DNA from: Paraburkholderia sp.
GTDB lineage: Bacteria > Pseudomonadota > Gammaproteobacteria > Burkholderiales > Burkholderiaceae
Length of the DNA: 64,000 nucleotides
Reading direction: 5' to 3'
Assembly: GCF_004298475.1 (NCBI RefSeq)
Contig: NZ_SCRP01000007.1
Location: 1-64,000, forward strand
Both the position numbers and the translations under genes were made by a program. Below, one piece after another: positions 44,584 to 56,417 of the stretch; within the stretch, counting starts at the first letter, position 1; every line of letters begins with the position of its first letter. The notes under the pieces are model-generated. The model searched no databases and was not told where the DNA came from. It saw nothing but the letters and a program-made list of their open reading frames with translations.

Positions 44584-44912
44584 GTTGGTCTCTCCGTTTA
44601 TACGATCGAAAATCAAGCCGGTTATTCTACCACCGGCGCCCGGCGCGACGGCTACCCAAAATTGGCTTTCCTATCAAGCTCTTAATGCGACAAATGCGCA
44701 TTGCGGGCGGTGATGGGAGTGGCCGATCCTGGATCAGTGTGGTTCGTCGGCGCTTCGCGCTTGTTGCGCTGCGTCGCGCGACGGACCCGTCCGTCCGTCT
44801 TGTGTTGGTGAAAGCGGATTGTAATGTACTCCGGGTGCATGCGGTGCGCGGCCAACGGCTGCCGGCGCGCAAACCGTCGTGCGATGTTGCCTGGCTTCGG
44901 CGCCTCGCGCCC

Positions 44913-46266
<1,354 letters not shown>

Positions 46267-46273
<7 letters not shown>

Positions 46274-47328
46274 TCGAGCGCGTTCTCGCTCCGGGTGAGC
46301 AGCATGGCGTCGCCGTAGCTGAAGAACCGGTAGCGCGCCTCGATGGCGTGACGATACGCCGCGCGGATCGTTTCGACCCCCGCGAACGCCGACACGAGCA
46401 TGAGCAGCGTCGACTTCGGCAGGTGAAAGTTCGTGACGAGCCGGTCCACCACGCGGAACTGGTAGCCTGGCGTGATGAAGATGTCGGTTTCCGCCGAAGT
46501 CGCCGCAAGCGCGCGGCCTTCGCGCCCGGCGTCGCGCGCCGCCGCTTCGAGCGCGCGCATCGACGTCGTGCCCACCGCGATCACGCGCCCGCCGCGCGCA
46601 CGGGTGGCCGCGATCTTGTCGACGAGCGACTGCGGCAACTCGTACCACTCGCTGTGCATCTTGTGCTCGGCGATGTTCTCCACGCGCACCGGCTGGAACG
46701 TGCCCGCGCCGACGTGCAGCGTGAGCGTCGCGCGCTCGACGCCCATCGCGTCGAATTTCGCGAGCAGCGCATCGTCGAAGTGCAGGCCCGCCGTGGGCGC
46801 GGCCACCGCGCCCGGATTGTGCGCGAACACGGTCTGGTAGCGCGTCTCGTCGGTCGCGTCGGCGTCGTGCGTGATGTAGGGCGGTAACGGCAGGCGGCCG
46901 TGCTGCTCGATCAGCGTGAGGCAGTCGTCGGGGAAATGCAGCGTGTAGAACGGCTCGACGCGCTCGCCCACCGTCACGTCGAATGCGTCGGCGAGGCGCA
47001 GCGTCGTGCCCGGCGCGGGGCTCTTGCTCGCGCGGATCTGCGCGAGCGCCGTGCGCGCGCCCGTGAGGCGCTCGACGAGCACCTCGATCTTGCCGCCGCT
47101 GGCCTTCTGGCCGAAGAAGCGCGCCTTGAGCACCTTCGTATCGTTGAAGACAAGCAGATCGCCGGGCGCGAGGCACTCCGGCAGGTCCGCGAAGCGGCGG
47201 TCGGTGAGGCGCGCGGGCTGCACGCGGTTGTCGACTTCCAGCAGACGGCTCGCGCTGCGCTCGGGCAGAGCGGTCTGCGCAATCAGTTCTTCGGGGAGGT
47301 CGAAATCGAAATCGGAAAGCTTGAACAT
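46267..47328 (-). CDS. queA: S-adenosylmethionine:tRNA ribosyltransferase-isomerase
   Basis: QueA transfers the ribosyl part of SAM to preQ1 in tRNA, making epoxyqueuosine. The 353-residue protein starts [20 protein letters not shown] at 47328 and has [39 protein letters not shown] and HSEWYELP, all family hallmarks, and ends with [16 protein letters not shown] and FFSYGDAML. The open frame upstream of the ATG is not family-like. It is divergent from recG. Its stop codon is the first of four iterated TAA codons in an 11-bp repeat. Confidence 0.96.
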
Positions 47329-47604
47329 GCGGCCTGATGAAACGGAAATGCGGCTGATGGCTTCGGGCGGCGCTTGCGCGAGAGGCGGCTCGCGCGCCGC
47401 GATCAAAACCACGATGCCCGCCGCGGTGCGGCGAGCGGCTATGATGGCGGGACCGTTCGCGTTTGTGCTCGCGTTTGTGCTTGTGCAGCACGCGTTGCGT
47501 GCCACGCGCGCTCTCGCGAGCGGCAGCGGGTCTTGTCGCACAATGCGCGCTTGGGGCCTGCTGCGCCACGCCGGAAAGCCGATATTGTACTTGCGAAGCC
47601 GCCT

Positions 47605-50022
47605 ATGCCCTCATCTGTGAGCCGTCCGATGCCCGAAACCGATTCGTCCGGCGACGCGCGCGAGCGCGTCGGCGCGAGCGTTGCGGCGGCGGACGGCAAG
47701 CACGCGGCTGCGGAACGCTCCGCTGAGCGCACAGAGCGCGGCGGCCGCGGCAGGCGTGCGGCGAGCGCGCCTGCGGACGGCGAGCGCAACGAAGGCAACA
47801 AGAGCAACGAGGGCATCGACAAGCACGGCGCAACGGCCGAGGCGCCGAAGGGCAAAAAGAGCGCTCGCGCGAAAGAGAAAGACAAGCCCGCCGTCACGAA
47901 AACCGCCGACCGTCTCGCCAAACTCGGCCTCTCGCGCGACATCGACCTCGTCCTGCATCTGCCGATGCGCTACGAGGACGAAACCACGCTCACGCCGATT
48001 GGCGAACTGCTGCCCGGCGGCGTCGCGCAGACGGAAGGCGTCGTGTTCGATAACGAAATCGCGTACCGTCCGCGCCGCCAGTTGCTGGTGAAACTGCGCG
48101 ACGAGCGCGGCGACGAACTCGTCCTGCGCTTTCTGAACTTCTACGGCTCGCAGGTCACGCAGATGGCGGCGGGCCGCCGCCTGCGCGTGCGCGGCGACGT
48201 GCGCGGCGGGTTCTTCGGCATGGAAATGGTGCATCCGGCGGTGCGCGTCGTCGACGACGACACGCCGCTGCCGCAGGCGCTCACGCCGGTCTATCCGTCG
48301 ACGGCGGGCGTGAGCCAGGCGTATCTGCGCAAGGCGATCGACAACGCGCTCGCGCGCGCGTCGCTGCCCGAACTGCTGCCCGAGGCCGTCGAGCGCGAAT
48401 TCATGGCGCCGCTCGGCCTGCCCCCGCTGATGGAAGCGGTGAAGACGCTGCACCATCCGCCCATCGACGCCGACGAAGCCGAGCTGATCGACGGCACGCA
48501 TCCGGCGTGGACGCGCATCAAATTCGAGGAACTGCTCGCGCAGCAACTGTCGCTCAAACGCGCCCACGAAGAGCGCCGCACGCGCGCCGCACCGGCCATG
48601 CCGTTGCGCGAAACTGCCGCGCCGGGTGCCGAGGGTGTTGCTGACGCGCCGCTGGTCGAGCCGCGTGTTCAGCCGCTTGTTCAGCCACTTGTCGAAAGAT
48701 TGCGCGCCTCGCTGCCGTTCCAGTTGACGAGCGCGCAGCAGCGCGTCGTCGCCGAGATCGCGCGCGAACTCGAACTGCCGCATCCGATGCAGCGTCTCCT
48801 GCAGGGCGACGTCGGCAGCGGCAAGACCGTGGTGGCGGCGCTGGCGGCGGCGCAGGCCATCGACGCGGGCTATCAAGCGGCGCTGATGGCGCCCACCGAA
48901 ATCCTCGCCGAGCAGCACGCGCGCAAGCTGCGCGGCTGGCTCGAACCGCTCGGCGTGCAGGTGGCCTGGCTCGCGGGCAGCCTCAAGGCGAAGGAAAAGC
49001 GCGCCGCGATCGAAGCGGCGGCGCTCGGCACCGCGCAGCTCGTGATCGGCACGCACGCGATCATTCAGGATACCGTCGAATTCGCGCGGCTCGGCCTCGT
49101 GATCGTCGACGAACAGCACCGCTTCGGCGTCGAGCAGCGGCTCGCGCTGCGCGCGAAGGCGAAGAACACGAGCGCCGCCGCGCCCGCCGGGCAGGCGTTC
49201 CAGCCGCATCAGCTGATGATGTCGGCGACGCCCATTCCGCGCACGCTCGCGATGACGTATTACGCGGACCTCGACGTATCCACCATCGACGAACTGCCGC
49301 CTGGCCGCACGCCGATCCTCACGAAGCTCATCTCCGACGCGCGCCGCGAAGAAGTGATCGGGCGCGTGCGCGCGGCGGCGCTCACGGGACGCCAGGTCTA
49401 CTGGGTTTGCCCGCTGATCGAGGAGAGCGAGACGCTTCAGCTGCAAACGGCGGTGGAGACATACGAGACGCTCGTCGCCGCGCTGCCGGAATTGACGGTC
49501 GGGCTCGTGCACGGGCGGCTTTCGTCGACGGAGAAGGCCACCGTGATGGACGCCTTCTCGCGCGACGAAGTGCAGTTGCTCGTGGCGACGACCGTGATCG
49601 AAGTGGGCGTGGACGTGCCCAACGCCTCGCTGATGGTGATCGAGCACGCCGAGCGCTTCGGCCTCGCGCAGCTGCATCAACTGCGCGGACGCGTGGGGCG
49701 GGGCAGCACGGCGTCGGTGTGCGTGCTGCTCTACAGCGGGCCGCTTTCGCTCACGGGCCGCGCGCGGCTGCAGACGATGCGCGAAACCACCGACGGCTTC
49801 GAGATCGCGCGCCGCGATCTGGAGATCCGCGGCCCCGGCGAATTCCTCGGCGCGCGTCAGTCGGGCGCGGCGATGCTGCGCTTCGCGAACCTCGAAACGG
49901 ACGGCTGGCTCATCGAACCCGCGCGCGGCGCGGCCGACTTGCTGCTGCGCGACTGGCCGCACGTCGTCGCGCAGCATCTGAACCGCTGGCTCGGCGCGCG
50001 CGAGCAGTATCTGAAGGCCTGA
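47605..50022 (+). CDS. recG: ATP-dependent DNA helicase RecG with a long N-terminal extension
   Basis: RecG rescues stalled forks by regressing them. The wedge/OB domain lies at residues ~110-290, and the helicase core has Walker [14 protein letters not shown], the [11 protein letters not shown] box, [13 protein letters not shown] and the C-terminal [12 protein letters not shown]. Length is about 805, against 693 in E. coli, because residues ~1-95 are a hydrophilic, Lys/Glu/Ala/Gly-rich tail of low complexity. In-frame ATGs at 47605 and 47629 are both possible starts. The following gene is oxyR. Confidence 0.95.
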   Translation: MPSSVSRPMPETDSSGDARERVGASVAAADGKHAAAERSAERTERGGRGRRAASAPADGERNEGNKSNEGIDKHGATAEAPKGKKSARAKEKDKPAVTKTADRLAKLGLSRDIDLVLHLPMRYEDETTLTPIGELLPGGVAQTEGVVFDNEIAYRPRRQLLVKLRDERGDELVLRFLNFYGSQVTQMAAGRRLRVRGDVRGGFFGMEMVHPAVRVVDDDTPLPQALTPVYPSTAGVSQAYLRKAIDNALARASLPELLPEAVEREFMAPLGLPPLMEAVKTLHHPPIDADEAELIDGTHPAWTRIKFEELLAQQLSLKRAHEERRTRAAPAMPLRETAAPGAEGVADAPLVEPRVQPLVQPLVERLRASLPFQLTSAQQRVVAEIARELELPHPMQRLLQGDVGSGKTVVAALAAAQAIDAGYQAALMAPTEILAEQHARKLRGWLEPLGVQVAWLAGSLKAKEKRAAIEAAALGTAQLVIGTHAIIQDTVEFARLGLVIVDEQHRFGVEQRLALRAKAKNTSAAAPAGQAFQPHQLMMSATPIPRTLAMTYYADLDVSTIDELPPGRTPILTKLISDARREEVIGRVRAAALTGRQVYWVCPLIEESETLQLQTAVETYETLVAALPELTVGLVHGRLSSTEKATVMDAFSRDEVQLLVATTVIEVGVDVPNASLMVIEHAERFGLAQLHQLRGRVGRGSTASVCVLLYSGPLSLTGRARLQTMRETTDGFEIARRDLEIRGPGEFLGARQSGAAMLRFANLETDGWLIEPARGAADLLLRDWPHVVAQHLNRWLGAREQYLKA

Positions 50023-50190
50023 GTGAAAACTTCACATCAGGCACCGCTGCGCCGTGGAATCCGTGCGCTTCGGCGTCGTCTGAGGAATGCCGTTCCTGCC
50101 CGACGATGTATGTTGAATATTGGCGAATCGCCGCCATAGGTGTATAAGTACAAACTATCGAATTATCTATTCTGATTGGTCCCCAAAGAA

Positions 50191-51150
50191 ATGACGCTGA
50201 CTGAATTGAAATACATAGTCGCGGTTGCTCGCGAGCGCCACTTCGGACGGGCCGCAGAAGCGTGTTTCGTCAGCCAGCCGACCTTGTCGGTGGCGATCAA
50301 GAAGCTCGAAGACGAACTCAACGTGCAGATTTTCGAGCGCGGCACGAGCGAAGTGAGCGTCACGCCGATCGGCGAGCAGATCGTCACGCAGGCCCAGCGC
50401 GTTCTCGAACAGACGCTGGCCATCAAGGAAATCGCCAAGCAGGGCAAGGATCCGTTGATCGGACCGCTGCGGCTCGGCGTGATCTACACGATCGGGCCGT
50501 ACCTGCTGCCGACGCTCGTCAAGCAGATGATCACGCGCTTCCCGCAGATGCCGCTCATGCTGCAGGAAAACTACACGCTCAAGCTCATCGAACTGCTCAA
50601 GCAGGGCGAGATCGACGTGGCGATCCTGGCGCTGCCGTTCCCCGAAACCGGCCTCACGCTGCGCCCGCTCTACGACGAGCCGTTCGTCGTCGCGCTGCCG
50701 TCCGGCCACGCGTGGGAGAAGCGCGAGAAGATCGACGCGGGCGACCTCAAGCAGGAAACGATGCTGCTGCTCGGCAGCGGGCATTGCTTCCGCGATCACG
50801 TCCTCGGCGTGTGTCCCGAGCTGATGCGCTTCTCGCAGAACGCGGACGGCATCCAGAAAACCTTCGAAGGCTCGTCGCTCGAAACCATCCGCCATATGGT
50901 GGCGAGCGGCGTCGGCATCACGGTGCTGCCGCGCATGTCGGTGCAGGAGGTGAAACCGCACGCGGGCGGTGTCGATTCGGGGCTGCTCTCGTACGTGCCG
51001 TTCGACGAACCTGTGCCGGACCGCCGCGTCGTGCTCGCATGGCGCAAGAGCTTTACGCGCATGCCGGCAATCGAGGCGATCGTCGATGCAGTGCACGCCT
51101 GCGATCTGCCGGGCGTCAAAAAGATCGAGGCGTCGGCCGAAGCGGCCTGA
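50191..51150 (+). CDS. oxyR: Hydrogen peroxide-sensing regulator OxyR
   Basis: A 319-residue LysR-type regulator. The N-terminal helix-turn-helix is HFGRAAEACFVSQPTLSVAIKK (seen at residues ~17-38). The two redox cysteines are at exactly the E. coli positions, Cys199 and Cys208, in GSGHCFRDHVLGVC, so it senses peroxide by disulfide formation. The ATG at 50191 was chosen by alignment with E. coli OxyR; an upstream in-frame codon adds five residues. A -10-like TATAAG is near 50142. The next real gene downstream is dps, a classical OxyR target. Confidence 0.95.
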   Translation: MTLTELKYIVAVARERHFGRAAEACFVSQPTLSVAIKKLEDELNVQIFERGTSEVSVTPIGEQIVTQAQRVLEQTLAIKEIAKQGKDPLIGPLRLGVIYTIGPYLLPTLVKQMITRFPQMPLMLQENYTLKLIELLKQGEIDVAILALPFPETGLTLRPLYDEPFVVALPSGHAWEKREKIDAGDLKQETMLLLGSGHCFRDHVLGVCPELMRFSQNADGIQKTFEGSSLETIRHMVASGVGITVLPRMSVQEVKPHAGGVDSGLLSYVPFDEPVPDRRVVLAWRKSFTRMPAIEAIVDAVHACDLPGVKKIEASAEAA

Positions 51151-51467
51151 GGTATTTTCGGGCTCATTCGCCGCCTGGTCGGCACTCATCTGCCACTTCG
51201 CTGCCGCCCGCTGATGCTGGCGGCGGTGTCCACCTTCCCTCTGGATTGCCCGCTCTGCGTTCCCGTCTGACGATGGGAACCCGATAGCGAAAGGCTATTT
51301 GATAGATTTCTTTAATCAAATATCGTTCGTCAATAGCTGTTGATATAGTGCCTCCCATGCGTCGCGGCCCGGGATCAACGGGCGCGGCGAAGTCACCGCC
51401 ACTGTGGCGGCAGCGGCGAAGCGTACGGACGCTTCGTCGTCTTCAGGACCGGTCAAGGAGAACGATC

Positions 51468-51644
51468 ATGACGAGGATTGCAACGATGACGCTCGATGCC
51501 ATCGGCATCGCCCGCCCAGTCGATGCGGGGCAGCGGTTCGCTCGCGCGACATTGGCGCTGCGCCGCGCGAGCGGCTTCGCGATCTTCGCAGGCGGGCTCA
51601 TTGTGCTCGCGAGCCATGCGCTGACGCGTCTGGCTGGCGGTTGA
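51468..51644 (+). CDS. Small hypothetical protein with one membrane segment
   Basis: A 58-residue reading frame between oxyR and dps. A strong AAGGAG ribosome-binding site lies 7 nt before the ATG. The sequence starts MTRIATMTLDAIGIARPVDA and ends with a hydrophobic helix, SGFAIFAGGLIVLASHALTR. There are no cysteines. I do not recognise the family. The A+T-rich region upstream (about 51290-51350) is a good promoter candidate. Location suggests a stress-linked small membrane protein, which is inference. Confidence 0.5.
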   Translation: MTRIATMTLDAIGIARPVDAGQRFARATLALRRASGFAIFAGGLIVLASHALTRLAGG

Positions 51645-51838
51645 ACGCAGGCTGCCGCACGGCGTGGTTTGGGTGCGGTTTCACCGTCCGACAGACAGGG
51701 TCGGATGAGCGTGGCCGCCTTTCCATCTACGCTAAACTGACTCCCGTTTGATCATTTGCGGTTCGCCGCCGATGCGGTGCGACCGGACCCGACCCGACTG
51801 GCATCGACAATTCGTCACACTTCAAACAAGGAGTCGCC

Positions 51839-52327
51839 ATGGTTAAGAAAGCAAACGTGCAGCATGTGAATATCGGCATCAGCGACAAGGATCGCAAGAA
51901 GATCGCGGAAGGACTCTCGCACCTGCTCGCGGACACCTACACGCTGTACCTCAAGACTCACAATTTCCACTGGAACGTCACGGGGCCGATGTTCAACACC
52001 CTGCATCTGATGTTCGAGACGCAGTACACGGAACTGGCGATGGCCGTCGATGCAATCGCCGAGCGTATTCGTGCGCTGGGCGTGAACGCGCCGGGCAGCT
52101 ATAAGGAATTCGCGAAGCTTTCGTCGATTGCGGAAGCGGACGGCGTGCCGGCGGCGGAAGAGATGATCCGCCAGCTGGTGGAAGGCCAGGAAGCGGTGGT
52201 GCGCACGGCGCGCGCGATTTTCCCGGCGACGGAAGCCGCCTCGGACGAGCCGACCGCCGACCTGCTCACGCAGCGCATGCAGACGCATGAAAAGACGGCG
52301 TGGATGCTGCGCTCGCTGCTGGCGTAA
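51839..52327 (+). CDS. dps: Dps-family DNA-protecting ferritin-like protein
   Basis: Dps stores iron, oxidising it with peroxide, and shields DNA under oxidative stress. The 162-residue protein has the complete intersubunit ferroxidase set: His44, His56, Glu60, Asp71 and Glu75, in [21 protein letters not shown] and [12 protein letters not shown]. The N-terminus begins [10 protein letters not shown], a short basic tail that can contact DNA. AAGGAG precedes the ATG. Proximity to oxyR fits peroxide control. After the stop come imperfect 14-nt repeats and a terminator. Confidence 0.94.
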   Translation: MVKKANVQHVNIGISDKDRKKIAEGLSHLLADTYTLYLKTHNFHWNVTGPMFNTLHLMFETQYTELAMAVDAIAERIRALGVNAPGSYKEFAKLSSIAEADGVPAAEEMIRQLVEGQEAVVRTARAIFPATEAASDEPTADLLTQRMQTHEKTAWMLRSLLA

Positions 52328-52398
52328 TGGTCGATTAGCGGTTGCTTGGTGGTTGATTAACGGTCGATTTGCAGCGCGGCGCGCTGCGAAACGATTCT

Positions 52399-52432
52399 CA
52401 AAGGGCCTGCCGGAACCTCCGGCGGGCCTTTG
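52399..52432 (+). terminator. Terminator of dps
   Basis: CAAAGGGCCTGCCGGA and TCCGGCGGGCCTTTG pair with a small bulge, and TTTTA follows. It lies 72 nt after the dps stop. Confidence 0.8.
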
Positions 52433-52523
52433 TTTTAGCGGCGCGCACCGATGTTCTGCCCAGCGCGCCCGTATTCACTCGGCGGCGTCATGACGGTAAC
52501 GCGGTGGGCGGCGTGCGCACTGT

Positions 52524-52536
52524 CCTACAATAGCGG
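52524..52536 (+). promoter_or_regulatory. Candidate -10 region of ubiA (CCTACAATAGCGG)
   Basis: TACAAT at 52526-52531, 28 nt before the ubiA start codon. The whole 13-mer is identical to the one before erpA. No convincing -35 box was found. Confidence 0.5.
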
Positions 52537-52558
52537 CATTGTTTTTCCCACACCGATC

Positions 52559-53425
52559 ATGTTCGCCCGACTCCCGCTTTATCTGCGGCTCGTCCGCATG
52601 GACAAGCCGATCGGCAGCCTGCTGCTGCTCTGGCCGACGCTCAACGCGCTGTGGATTGCCTCGAATGGCCGTCCGTCGCTGTCGCTGCTCGTGATTTTCA
52701 CGGTCGGCACCGTGCTCATGCGCTCGGCGGGCTGCGCGATCAACGACTACGCCGACCGCGACTTCGACCGATACGTGAAGCGCACCGCCGAGCGGCCCAT
52801 CACGTCGGGCCGTATCCGCGCATGGGAGGCGGTGGCGATTGCGGCAGGGCTCGCGCTCGTCTCGTTTCTCCTGATCCTGCCGCTCAATACGCTCACGAAG
52901 CAGCTTTCGGTGGTCGCGCTTTTCGTTGCGGCGTCGTATCCGTTCACGAAGCGCTTCTTCGCGATTCCGCAGGCGTATCTGGGCATCGCGTTCGGGTTCG
53001 GCATTCCGATGGCGTTCGCCGCTGTGCAGGATCATGTGCCGCTGCTCGGCTGGATCATGCTGGCCGCGAACGTATGCTGGTCCATCGCCTACGACACCGA
53101 ATACGCCATGGTCGATCGCGACGACGACATCAAGATCGGCATCCGCACCTCCGCGCTGACGTTCGGCCGCTTCGACGTGCTCGCCATCATGCTGTGCTAT
53201 GCGGCGACGCTCGGCATTTACGTCTGGGTGGGCATCGCGCTCGGTCTCGGGCTGCTTTACTGGATCGGCTGGGCGGCTGCGGCAGGCTGCGCGGTATATC
53301 ACTACACACTTATCAAAGACCGCGAGCGTATGCCGTGCTTCGCCGCCTTTCGCCATAACAACTGGCTGGGCGGAGCGCTGTTCGCGGGCATCGCCGCGCA
53401 TTACGCATTCGCGGCGGCGATGTAA
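52559..53425 (+). CDS. ubiA: 4-hydroxybenzoate octaprenyltransferase
   Basis: UbiA attaches the polyprenyl tail to 4-hydroxybenzoate, the first membrane step of ubiquinone synthesis. The 288-residue, multi-helix inner-membrane protein has both Asp-rich motifs: [19 protein letters not shown] (near residue 63) and [17 protein letters not shown] (near 180), which hold Mg-pyrophosphate. [19 protein letters not shown] at the N-terminus is typical. The ATG at 52559 is chosen because it follows the TACAAT box; the longer frame begins before the promoter. Convergent with proC. Confidence 0.95.
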   Translation: MFARLPLYLRLVRMDKPIGSLLLLWPTLNALWIASNGRPSLSLLVIFTVGTVLMRSAGCAINDYADRDFDRYVKRTAERPITSGRIRAWEAVAIAAGLALVSFLLILPLNTLTKQLSVVALFVAASYPFTKRFFAIPQAYLGIAFGFGIPMAFAAVQDHVPLLGWIMLAANVCWSIAYDTEYAMVDRDDDIKIGIRTSALTFGRFDVLAIMLCYAATLGIYVWVGIALGLGLLYWIGWAAAAGCAVYHYTLIKDRERMPCFAAFRHNNWLGGALFAGIAAHYAFAAAM

Positions 53426-53467
53426 CGGTGCGGGCGGGCGCAAAACCCGCGCGCGCCGTCCGGCTCG

Positions 53468-54283
53468 CTACTGCCTGCCGAACTCTTCACCCATTTCCTT
53501 CGCGCGCGCATCAGCGGCCAGGGCGCCGCGCACGATCGCATCCTTCACGCCCGAACCCGCGAACGAGGTAAGCGCCGCAGCCGTTGTTCCGCCCTTCGAC
53601 GTCACGCGCTCGCGCAGCACCGCGGGCGATTCGTCTGATTGCAGCGCGAGTTGCGCCGCGCCCGTGAAGGTGGCGACAGCGAGTGCGCGGCTTTGCTGCT
53701 CGTCCATGCCGAGCTGGCGGGCCGCCTCTTCCAGCGCTTCGATGAAATAGAACACGTAGGCCGGGCCGCTGCCAGAAATCGCGGTGACGGCGTCGATCTT
53801 CGCTTCGTCGTCGAACCAGACCGTCTGGCCGACCGCGCCGAGCGCGTCCGAGGCGAGCTGGCGGCCCGCTGCATCGACGCCTTCGCTCGCGACCAGCCCC
53901 GTTGCGCCCATGCCGATCAGCGCGGGCGTGTTGGGCATCGTGCGGACGACGCGTGCGTGGCCGTCGAGCCAGCGCGACAGATCCGCGATCCGGATGCCGG
54001 CCATGATGCTGATGACGACCTGATGCGGCGCGAGATGCGGCGCGAGCCCTTCGGCGACGCTCTTGGCGACTTGCGGCTTGACCGCGAGCAGCACGGCGTC
54101 GTACTGCGCGAGTGCCGCGTCTGCGCTTGCGCCGGTGCGTACGCCGAATTGTTCGCTGGTGCGCTTGCGGGCGTCCTCGTTCGGATCGACCGCGTACAGA
54201 TTGGCGGCGGGCACGCCTTTGCGGATCAGTCCGCCGATGAGTGCGGCGGCCATGTTGCCGCCGCCGATGAATGCGATTTTCAT
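53468..54283 (-). CDS. proC: Pyrroline-5-carboxylate reductase
   Basis: ProC makes proline from pyrroline-5-carboxylate with NAD(P)H. The 271-residue protein starts MKIAFIGGGNMAAALIGGLI (Rossmann motif) and has the conserved VRTMPNTPALIGMGATGL, the signature ISGSGPAYVFYFIEALEEAA, and RERVTSKGGTTAAAL near the C-terminus. The start at 54283 is the family start; the frame stays open upstream without support. It follows yggS by 22 nt, a widely conserved yggS-proC pair. Confidence 0.97.
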   Translation of the reverse strand: MKIAFIGGGNMAAALIGGLIRKGVPAANLYAVDPNEDARKRTSEQFGVRTGASADAALAQYDAVLLAVKPQVAKSVAEGLAPHLAPHQVVISIMAGIRIADLSRWLDGHARVVRTMPNTPALIGMGATGLVASEGVDAAGRQLASDALGAVGQTVWFDDEAKIDAVTAISGSGPAYVFYFIEALEEAARQLGMDEQQSRALAVATFTGAAQLALQSDESPAVLRERVTSKGGTTAAALTSFAGSGVKDAIVRGALAADARAKEMGEEFGRQ

Positions 54284-54305
54284 GGTGAGGGAGAGCGTGA
54301 GTGGA

Positions 54306-55004
54306 TCAGTGGGAATAATCGCGTGCGCCGAAGATCGCCGTACCGATTCGCACGATGGTCGCGCCTTCCAGCACGGCGGCTTCGAGGTCGGCGGACATGC
54401 CCATCGACAGCGTATCGAGCGCAAGACCGTTCGCGCGCAGCGCGTCGAACAGCTCGCGCAGCACGCGGTGCGGCGCGCGCTGCGCCTCGAGGGTGGTTTC
54501 GGGTTCGGGAATCGACATCAGCCCGCGCAGCCGCAGATTGGGCAGCGCTGCGATTTCATACGCGATCTGCGCCGCTTCCTGTGGCGCGACACCGCTCTTG
54601 CTGGCCTCGCCGCTCACGTTGATCTGGAGGCACACGTTGAGCGGCGCCATGCCGGCGGGGCGCTGTTCAGAAAGACGCTGCGCGATCTTCAGGCGGTCGA
54701 CCGAATGCACCCAGTCGAAGCGTTCCGCGACGGGCCGCGTCTTGTTCGACTGCAGCGGCCCGATGAAATGCCATTCGAGGCTTGCTCGCAGATCGGCCAG
54801 CGCTTCGATTTTCTCGACGGACTCCTGCACGTAGTTCTCCCCGAACGCACGCTGCCCGGCAACGTGTGCCGCGCGCACGTCCTGCGCGGGGAAGGTTTTG
54901 GAGACCGCGAGCAGCGCGACTGATTGCGGATCGCGGCCGGCGTTGCGGGCGGCGGCGGCAATGCGTTGCTGGACGGCTTCGAGATTGTGGGCGAGATCGG
55001 TCAT
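54306..55004 (-). CDS. PLP-binding homeostasis protein YggS
   Basis: A 232-residue pyridoxal-phosphate-binding protein of the YggS/PLPBP (YBL036C) family, which controls vitamin B6 and amino-acid homeostasis without a known enzymatic reaction. PLP is bound by the lysine in [13 protein letters not shown], and family motifs [37 protein letters not shown] [11 protein letters not shown] and [13 protein letters not shown] are present. ATG at 55004 by family start. It is the first gene of the yggS-proC unit. Confidence 0.95.
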   Translation of the reverse strand: MTDLAHNLEAVQQRIAAAARNAGRDPQSVALLAVSKTFPAQDVRAAHVAGQRAFGENYVQESVEKIEALADLRASLEWHFIGPLQSNKTRPVAERFDWVHSVDRLKIAQRLSEQRPAGMAPLNVCLQINVSGEASKSGVAPQEAAQIAYEIAALPNLRLRGLMSIPEPETTLEAQRAPHRVLRELFDALRANGLALDTLSMGMSADLEAAVLEGATIVRIGTAIFGARDYSH

Positions 55005-55169
55005 GGGACTTGTAGCGAGCCGCGCTGCATTGCAGGCGGCCATTGAATCGAACCGGAAAGAACGAGGGCAATTATACGGACTGCGCCGGACGCGAAACAT
55101 AGGCCGAACGGCCAGCTATTTTCGCGCCCGGCGTTTCGCTACGCTGGCTCGACGTTCAATCTTTCGCGC

Positions 55170-56399
55170 TCAGTTCGCTGCCAGCATATGTTCGACCAGC
55201 TCGATCCAGTGTGTTACCGGAATCGTCGTGCCGCTTTGCAGGTGCGCGATGCAGCCGATATTCGCCGAAACGATCAGTTGCGGCTCAAGCGCCTTGAGGC
55301 GCTCGATTTTCTGGTTGCGCAGCGTGTAGGACAGGCGCGGCTGCGTGATCGAATACGTGCCGGCCGAGCCGCAGCACAGGTGGCTGTCGACGGGCAGACG
55401 CACGTCGAGGCCGAGCGCGCCCAGCACCTTTTCCACGCCGCCGCGCAATTGCTGTCCATGCTGGAGCGTGCAGGGCGGGTGCCACGCGACCGTCTGGATG
55501 CTGCGCCGGCGCGTCGCCGCGACGAGCTGTTCTTCGAACGCGGGCAGGATTTCCGAAAGATCGCGCGTGAGCTCGACGATGCGCCGCGCGCGCCCGGCAT
55601 AGGCCGGATCGTTGCGCAACAGGTGCGCGTATTCCTTCACCGTCGCGCCGCAGCCCGAGGCGTTCATCACGATCGCCTCCACGCCTTGCTCCACATACGG
55701 CCACCAGGCATCGATATTGGCGCGCGCGTCGTCGAGCGCGTCGTCCATGTATCCCAGATGCAGGCGGAACGCGCCGCAGCAGCCGGCGTCGGGCGCCACG
55801 ATCGTTTCGATATCGAGCGCGTCCAGCACACGCGCCGTCGCGATGTTGATGTTCGGCATCATCGAAGGCTGCACGCAGCCCGAGAGCATCAGCATCTTGC
55901 GTGCGTGCTTCGCGGTCGGCCAGGCGAGCGGGCGCTGGCGCACGGGCACCTTGTCGCGCAGGCGTCGCGGCAGGAGCGGGCGGACCTGCTGGCCGAGCCG
56001 CATCACGGGCGAAAACAGCGCGCGGCGCGGCAGGACGGTGGCGAGCACCCGGCGCAGCACGCGCTGGCGCAGCGGCCGCGCGACCTTCTCTTCGGCGTGC
56101 TTGCGGCCGATTTCAACGAGCCGGCCGTACTGCACGCCGGAGGGGCAGGTGGTCTCGCAACTGCGGCAGGTCAGGCAGCGGTCGAGGTGCGTCAGCGTGC
56201 TCCTCGTCACGGGCGCGCCTTCCACCATCTGCTTGATCAGATAGATGCGCCCGCGCGGGCCGTCGAGTTCGTCGCCGAGGAGATGATAGGTCGGGCAGGT
56301 CGCCGTGCAGAAGCCGCAATGCACGCATTTGCGCAGGATGGCGTCGGCTTCGTCGCCGTCCGCCGTGTTCCGGATGAAGTCCGCGAGGTTCGTCTGCAT
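55170..56399 (-). CDS. glcF: Glycolate oxidase iron-sulfur subunit
   Basis: GlcF passes electrons from the FAD subunits of glycolate oxidase towards the quinone pool. The 409-residue protein has two 4Fe-4S motifs, [12 protein letters not shown] (near residue 25) and [14 protein letters not shown] (near 75). It also has the two CCG-type cysteine-rich domains: [11 protein letters not shown] / NASGCGA, and WHPPCTLQH / [10 protein letters not shown]. Last gene of the glcD-glcE-glcF order on this strand, 18 nt after glcE. Confidence 0.95.
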   Translation of the reverse strand: MQTNLADFIRNTADGDEADAILRKCVHCGFCTATCPTYHLLGDELDGPRGRIYLIKQMVEGAPVTRSTLTHLDRCLTCRSCETTCPSGVQYGRLVEIGRKHAEEKVARPLRQRVLRRVLATVLPRRALFSPVMRLGQQVRPLLPRRLRDKVPVRQRPLAWPTAKHARKMLMLSGCVQPSMMPNINIATARVLDALDIETIVAPDAGCCGAFRLHLGYMDDALDDARANIDAWWPYVEQGVEAIVMNASGCGATVKEYAHLLRNDPAYAGRARRIVELTRDLSEILPAFEEQLVAATRRRSIQTVAWHPPCTLQHGQQLRGGVEKVLGALGLDVRLPVDSHLCCGSAGTYSITQPRLSYTLRNQKIERLKALEPQLIVSANIGCIAHLQSGTTIPVTHWIELVEHMLAAN

Positions 56400-56417
56400 T
56401 GCGGCGTGTCGATGGGT

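Noticed and set aside
50150..50175. CTATCGAATTATCTAT as an OxyR autoregulatory site
   Set aside because: Only the right half fits the ATAG-N7-CTAT pattern; the left half does not, so it is not reported as a site.
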